In this document: positions 61,123 through 64,000 of the stretch, one piece after another
How positions within the stretch are numbered: the stretch's first letter is position 1
How the letters are laid out: each line of letters opens with the position of its first letter
From: JAJRZL01 sp964557855
GTDB lineage: Bacteria; Zixibacteria; MSB-5A5; GN15; FEB-12
Assembly: GCA_964557855.1 (NCBI GenBank)
Contig: CAZLBP010000005.1
Span: 1-64,000, forward strand
Direction of reading: 5' to 3'
Length of the DNA: 64,000 bases
Notes under the pieces: generated by a model
Told to the model about the DNA's origin: nothing
What the model saw: only the letters and a program-made list of their open reading frames with translations
The model's database searches: none
Translations under genes and position numbers: made by a program

Positions 61123-61242
61123 CTTATCTTTGCAGTTGGGAATAACCACGGGGCCAGGCTAAAAAGCAGTCCGAACCTCTTGTTGACAGCTCACGTAAGA
61201 TTACCATAGAATACTCAGAAATTGGCCGATATCGGATAATAT

Positions 61243-62190
61243 ATGACGATTATTGACGTTCAGGAAGTTACCAAGGTTTACTACGGCAGCGCTCGAAAAC
61301 GCGGCATTGTCGCGCTCGACAATGTCTCGCTGTCTATTCCGCAGGGAGAGATCTTCGGTCTGCTGGGTCCCAACGGCGCCGGAAAGACAACCTTTCTGAA
61401 GGTCGTTTTGGGAATTGTGCAGCCGAACACCGGACGGATTGAAGTTGCCGGATACCGACCGACCGATCCCAGATCGCGACAGCAATTGGGTTACCTTCCC
61501 GAGAACCACCGCTTCCCGGATCACCATACCGGCCTCAGCCTGCTCGAGTTCACGGGGCGCCTGTACGGGTTGAGCCGGTCCGAAATCGACGCCCGAACGG
61601 AGCGATTGCTGAAAATCGTCAATATGGCCCGATGGACCGGGATGAAGATCAAGAAGTACTCCAAGGGCATGCAACAACGAATCGGTTTGGCTCAGGCAAT
61701 GATGCCCGACCCGGATGTTCTGTTGCTGGACGAGCCGACCGACGGTGTGGACCCGGTCGGCAAAGTCGAGATTCGGGACGTCCTCAAAGCGGTCCGGGAA
61801 GAAGGCAAGACTATCGTCTTGAACTCTCATCTGTTGTCCGAGGTGGAGTCTGTCGTCGACAGAGTCGCCATTCTCTCTCGCGGGAGAGTCGTGAAAGTTA
61901 GTACGATCGACGAGCTGACGGTACGGGAAAGTCAATATGAAATCCAGGCCGACATCGGCAATAAGTTGATCAATATCCCGGAGGAAGTCGGCCGCGTTCT
62001 CAGCGTATCGACCAACAAACTGATCGTAGAGCTGGTGTCCGATGATCAGGTGAACTATGTGATCGATGAATTGCGTCTCAAGAAGATAGCCATCAAATCG
62101 GTTCAGCCTCTGAAACTGACATTGGAGCAGTCGTTCATGGAGGCCGTCCGGCAACCGACCGGCGCCACTTCGAGTGGAGACCAATCATGA
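61243..62190 (+). CDS. ABC transporter ATP-binding protein (ABC-2 export type)
   Basis: A 315-residue ATPase with Walker A GPNGAGKTT (about residue 42), a signature motif YSKGMQQRIGLAQAM, Walker B VLLLDEPTDGVDP and an H-loop region NSHLLSEVESV. A C-terminal extension of about 90 residues is typical of NatA/NosF-like ABC-2 exporters. It overlaps the permease gene by 4 bp. The substrate is unknown. Confidence 0.9.
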   Translation: MTIIDVQEVTKVYYGSARKRGIVALDNVSLSIPQGEIFGLLGPNGAGKTTFLKVVLGIVQPNTGRIEVAGYRPTDPRSRQQLGYLPENHRFPDHHTGLSLLEFTGRLYGLSRSEIDARTERLLKIVNMARWTGMKIKKYSKGMQQRIGLAQAMMPDPDVLLLDEPTDGVDPVGKVEIRDVLKAVREEGKTIVLNSHLLSEVESVVDRVAILSRGRVVKVSTIDELTVRESQYEIQADIGNKLINIPEEVGRVLSVSTNKLIVELVSDDQVNYVIDELRLKKIAIKSVQPLKLTLEQSFMEAVRQPTGATSSGDQS

Positions 62191-62978
62191 AAGGTATAGT
62201 CCGCGATTGCATTAGAGAAATGTCGGATCGCAAGATCTTCTGGATATACGGGGTCTTGACCGTCATTGTCCTGCTGATGATTATCGCCACCCGGTCGTTT
62301 ACCGTACAGTTCGGTGTCGACACTGGCGCCGAGGCTGATCCCTTTGCGGAAGTAGCCGGTGCGGCCGCATTACGCGGCCTGTCGTCGTACGTTTCGTTCC
62401 TCGTTTTCCTGACAGTGCTGGCAACGGCGGGAGTTTTCCCCAACATGTTTGTCAGAGGACGGGCTGAGTTCTATCTCTCCAAGCCGATATCTCGCGCCAA
62501 TCTGTATCTCGGGAAATTGCTCGGCGTCTGGCTCGTTTACGGCGGGGTGGTCGTCATGAGCGGCGTGCTCGTATACCTGGCCCTGTTCGCCGTGCACGGT
62601 ATCGCCGACTGGCATGTGGTCCACATATTTCTCATGAACCTGGCCGGCTTGATAATCTGGTTGTCCGTAACCACTTTTGCCGGGATAGCCTTTGGAACCA
62701 ACGCTCTCAGCCTCATGACGGCTTTTATCATTTGGGTGCTCCAGCTTCTCCTGCGTTTCCACGATGGCCTGGATATGTTGATCAACTCCAAACTCGTCGT
62801 CGGAGCCGCCAAAGTACTCTACTACATCGTCCCCAAAACTGGTGAAATCTCCGACCTCACCGACCAGCTGGCCGCCGGTCAGCCCGTTCGTGACTGGATG
62901 CCCCTGTGGAGCTCCCTGCTGTTTTCATTGGCTCTTATCTGGGCCACCGTCATCATCTTTCGCAGAAAAGACTACTAA
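62187..62978 (+). CDS. ABC-2 type transporter permease
   Basis: A 263-residue membrane protein with about six helices (for example IYGVLTVIVLLMIIATR and VSFLVFLTVLATAGVFPNMF), including the RGRAEFYLSKPISRANLYLGKLLG coupling segment seen in ABC-2 permeases that act with NosF/NatA-type ATPases. Coupled to the ATPase gene by an ATGA overlap. The substrate is not inferable. Confidence 0.88.
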   Translation: MKGIVRDCIREMSDRKIFWIYGVLTVIVLLMIIATRSFTVQFGVDTGAEADPFAEVAGAAALRGLSSYVSFLVFLTVLATAGVFPNMFVRGRAEFYLSKPISRANLYLGKLLGVWLVYGGVVVMSGVLVYLALFAVHGIADWHVVHIFLMNLAGLIIWLSVTTFAGIAFGTNALSLMTAFIIWVLQLLLRFHDGLDMLINSKLVVGAAKVLYYIVPKTGEISDLTDQLAAGQPVRDWMPLWSSLLFSLALIWATVIIFRRKDY

Positions 62979-63034
62979 CCCCGATCCTGTTCAACATTGA
63001 TTTTCCACAGAAACCGCCTTATACTCTTCTCACT

Positions 63035-63550
63035 ATGTCAGATACCGAGAAATTCGACGCCTTTCTGGAGCCGCTTCGCATCGCCTTGCGGCTGGAGAAC
63101 GAAGGCAAACGGTTCTTTTCCGAAGCGGCCGCTAAAACCCAGAGTCAGTTGGTGCGGCAAACATTCGAGTTTCTGGCGGCCGAAGAAGACAAGCATATTG
63201 AGAATATTGAGCGATTCTACAAATCATTGGAGCTTTCAAAGGGCGAAGACGTACCCGATATTGAAGTGTCGACCGCGGAAGCCAAACTGCAGGCGTTTAA
63301 TGAGAACCTCGCCGAACTCAAGGATTCGGTCACGCCCTCGTTGTCTGATGTGGAAGCCTACGAGGTCGCTCTGAGGTTCGAAAACGGCGCCGAAGAATTC
63401 TATGAACAGAAGCTGCTGGAAACCGATGACCCCAGGATAAAAAAGTTCTACCAGTGGCTGATTGACGAAGAAACCATGCACGCCCGTCTCCTGCGCTCCT
63501 GCCTTTTGTTCGCCAAAGACCCCACCGCCTGGTTCAAAGAACACAAGTAG
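63035..63550 (+). CDS. Ferritin-like/rubrerythrin-type diiron protein
   Basis: A 171-residue helical protein. Two ferritin-like helix pairs carry ExxH-type iron ligands: RLENEGKRFF with AAEEDKHIENIERFY (about residues 18-66), and RFENGAEEFYEQ with DEETMHARLLRS (about 115-160). There is no rubredoxin tail. I start at ATG 63035; the longer open frame upstream is the end of the permease in another frame. Members of this group handle iron or peroxide, and the exact role is unknown. Confidence 0.82.
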   Translation: MSDTEKFDAFLEPLRIALRLENEGKRFFSEAAAKTQSQLVRQTFEFLAAEEDKHIENIERFYKSLELSKGEDVPDIEVSTAEAKLQAFNENLAELKDSVTPSLSDVEAYEVALRFENGAEEFYEQKLLETDDPRIKKFYQWLIDEETMHARLLRSCLLFAKDPTAWFKEHK

Positions 63551-63646
63551 CACTCAGGGGGCCGGGGTCCCCCACCGCTTGTGGTGTGGGTTCTGTCCAT
63601 CCCTGATCCGTCTCTCTATATTGAGCCGCGGTGTGCCGAGCCGTAG

Positions 63647-63672
63647 GTCGAAATCCCGCCTCGGATTTCGAC
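63647..63672. repeat. 10-bp perfect hairpin before the M20 peptidase gene
   Basis: GTCGAAATCC (63647-63656), loop CGCCTC, GGATTTCGAC (63663-63672). No T-run follows. Near it, at 63567-63585, is a CCCCCACCGCTTGTGG-like tract similar to those at 47673 and 60730. Confidence 0.45.
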
Positions 63673-63762
63673 TCCCCCCCTCTTAACTTGCACCTTTACA
63701 GACCACTCGCGCAATTGTATATTCCTCGGACTTTGATTGAATCGTAACTCAGGAGATATGCT

Positions 63763-64000
63763 ATGACCCCGTTTCAATACCTGGACAAGACCAAAGAAAA
63801 GCGGATGAACGAACTGTTTACTTTGCTCAGTTTTCCATCGGTGTCCGCGAAATCGGAACACAAGGAGGATCTGGTTGCCTGCGCCAACTGGCTCAACGAT
63901 CATCTCAACAAGATGGGTCTGAAATCCAGGGTTTATCCCACCGGCGGTCATCCGCTGGTGTACGCCGAATATGTCGCCGACAAAAACGCCCCCACGATCC
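63763..64000 (+). CDS. M20 family dipeptidase (N-terminal part, runs off the window)
   Basis: Starts ATG 63763 after an AGGAG site (MTPFQYLDKTKEKRMNEL). The first 79 residues include LLSFPSVSAKSEHKEDLVACANWL and the stretch leading to GGHPLVYAEYVADKNAPT, matching the N terminus of M20 dipeptidases (CNDP/PepV-like, FPSVS motif). The metal-binding residues would lie beyond the window edge, so activity cannot be judged. Confidence 0.8.
   Translation, partial: MTPFQYLDKTKEKRMNELFTLLSFPSVSAKSEHKEDLVACANWLNDHLNKMGLKSRVYPTGGHPLVYAEYVADKNAPTI

Noticed and set aside
1..64000. CRISPR arrays, prophage, integron or rRNA
   Set aside because: No regular direct repeats with spacers, no phage structural, integrase or transposase genes and no rRNA-like sequence were seen.

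Overview
The window is a chromosomal segment of a Gram-negative, moderately GC-rich bacterium. It looks like an uncultured FCB-group lineage; candidate division Zixibacteria or a relative is my best guess, but no marker gene here proves it. The Gram-negative cell plan follows from TonB/ExbB/ExbD genes, an outer-membrane barrel protein, RseP and TatC. The lineage guess rests on two secreted proteins with C-terminal type I dockerin repeats, a TPR/ExbB/ExbD/TonB cluster, a fused 2-oxoacid dehydrogenase E1 and a Mrp-DUF971 fusion. About sixty protein genes and one tRNA are packed mostly into short, translationally coupled operons. There is no prophage, CRISPR array or rRNA.

Layout. 1-443: a MITE-like element and a palindromic repeat. 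444-4328: dxr, rseP, lepB and a DUF1573 protein, closed by a clear terminator. 4431-9534: cytochrome c maturation genes ccmA, B, C, D, E and F, with a Cys-type CcmE, followed by a two-lobed aspartyl protease and a STAS-like protein. 11250-13899 (minus): tatC, mrp-DUF971 and nfu. 14099-16954: a secreted protein, a HAD hydrolase, ilvE and rpiB. 17114-21687: an S9 peptidase divergent from a fused E1 dehydrogenase. 21806-22912: a secreted protein with three TonB-C-like modules. 23513-30185: the TonB energy-transduction cluster (TPR protein, membrane protein, ExbB, two ExbD, two TonB). 30349-36172: an orphan zinc-ribbon protein with a Ski2/Hel308-like helicase, then a Lon homologue with a degenerate ATPase site and an intact protease dyad. 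36589-41448: two secreted dockerin proteins, one an M1 metallopeptidase. 41584-47643: miaB, an HDOD protein with an orphan histidine-kinase H-box, aroC and pepA. 47909-50073 (minus): a secreted beta-propeller protein and an outer-membrane barrel. 50223-54511: ruvC, ruvA, ruvB, a frameshifted PD-(D/E)XK-like gene, a DUF2905 protein and queA. 54553-60690: ispD, ispF, dedA, ddl, a HAD hydrolase, an M42 peptidase and cysS. 61050-64000: tRNA-Thr(UGU), an ABC-2 exporter pair, a ferritin-like protein and the start of an M20 peptidase.

Much of the segment serves the cell envelope: isoprenoid precursors (dxr, ispD, ispF), peptidoglycan precursor (ddl), export (lepB, tatC), regulated proteolysis (rseP), cytochrome c assembly and TonB energisation. 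The points most worth a second look are the degenerate-ATPase Lon, the zinc-ribbon/helicase pair, a dispersed composite palindromic repeat (two hairpins separated by exactly 21 bp at three loci, with arms that change compensatorily), the CxxxY CcmE, and the three-module TonB-C-like secreted protein. Functions are assigned by recognising motifs by eye; no database search was possible.
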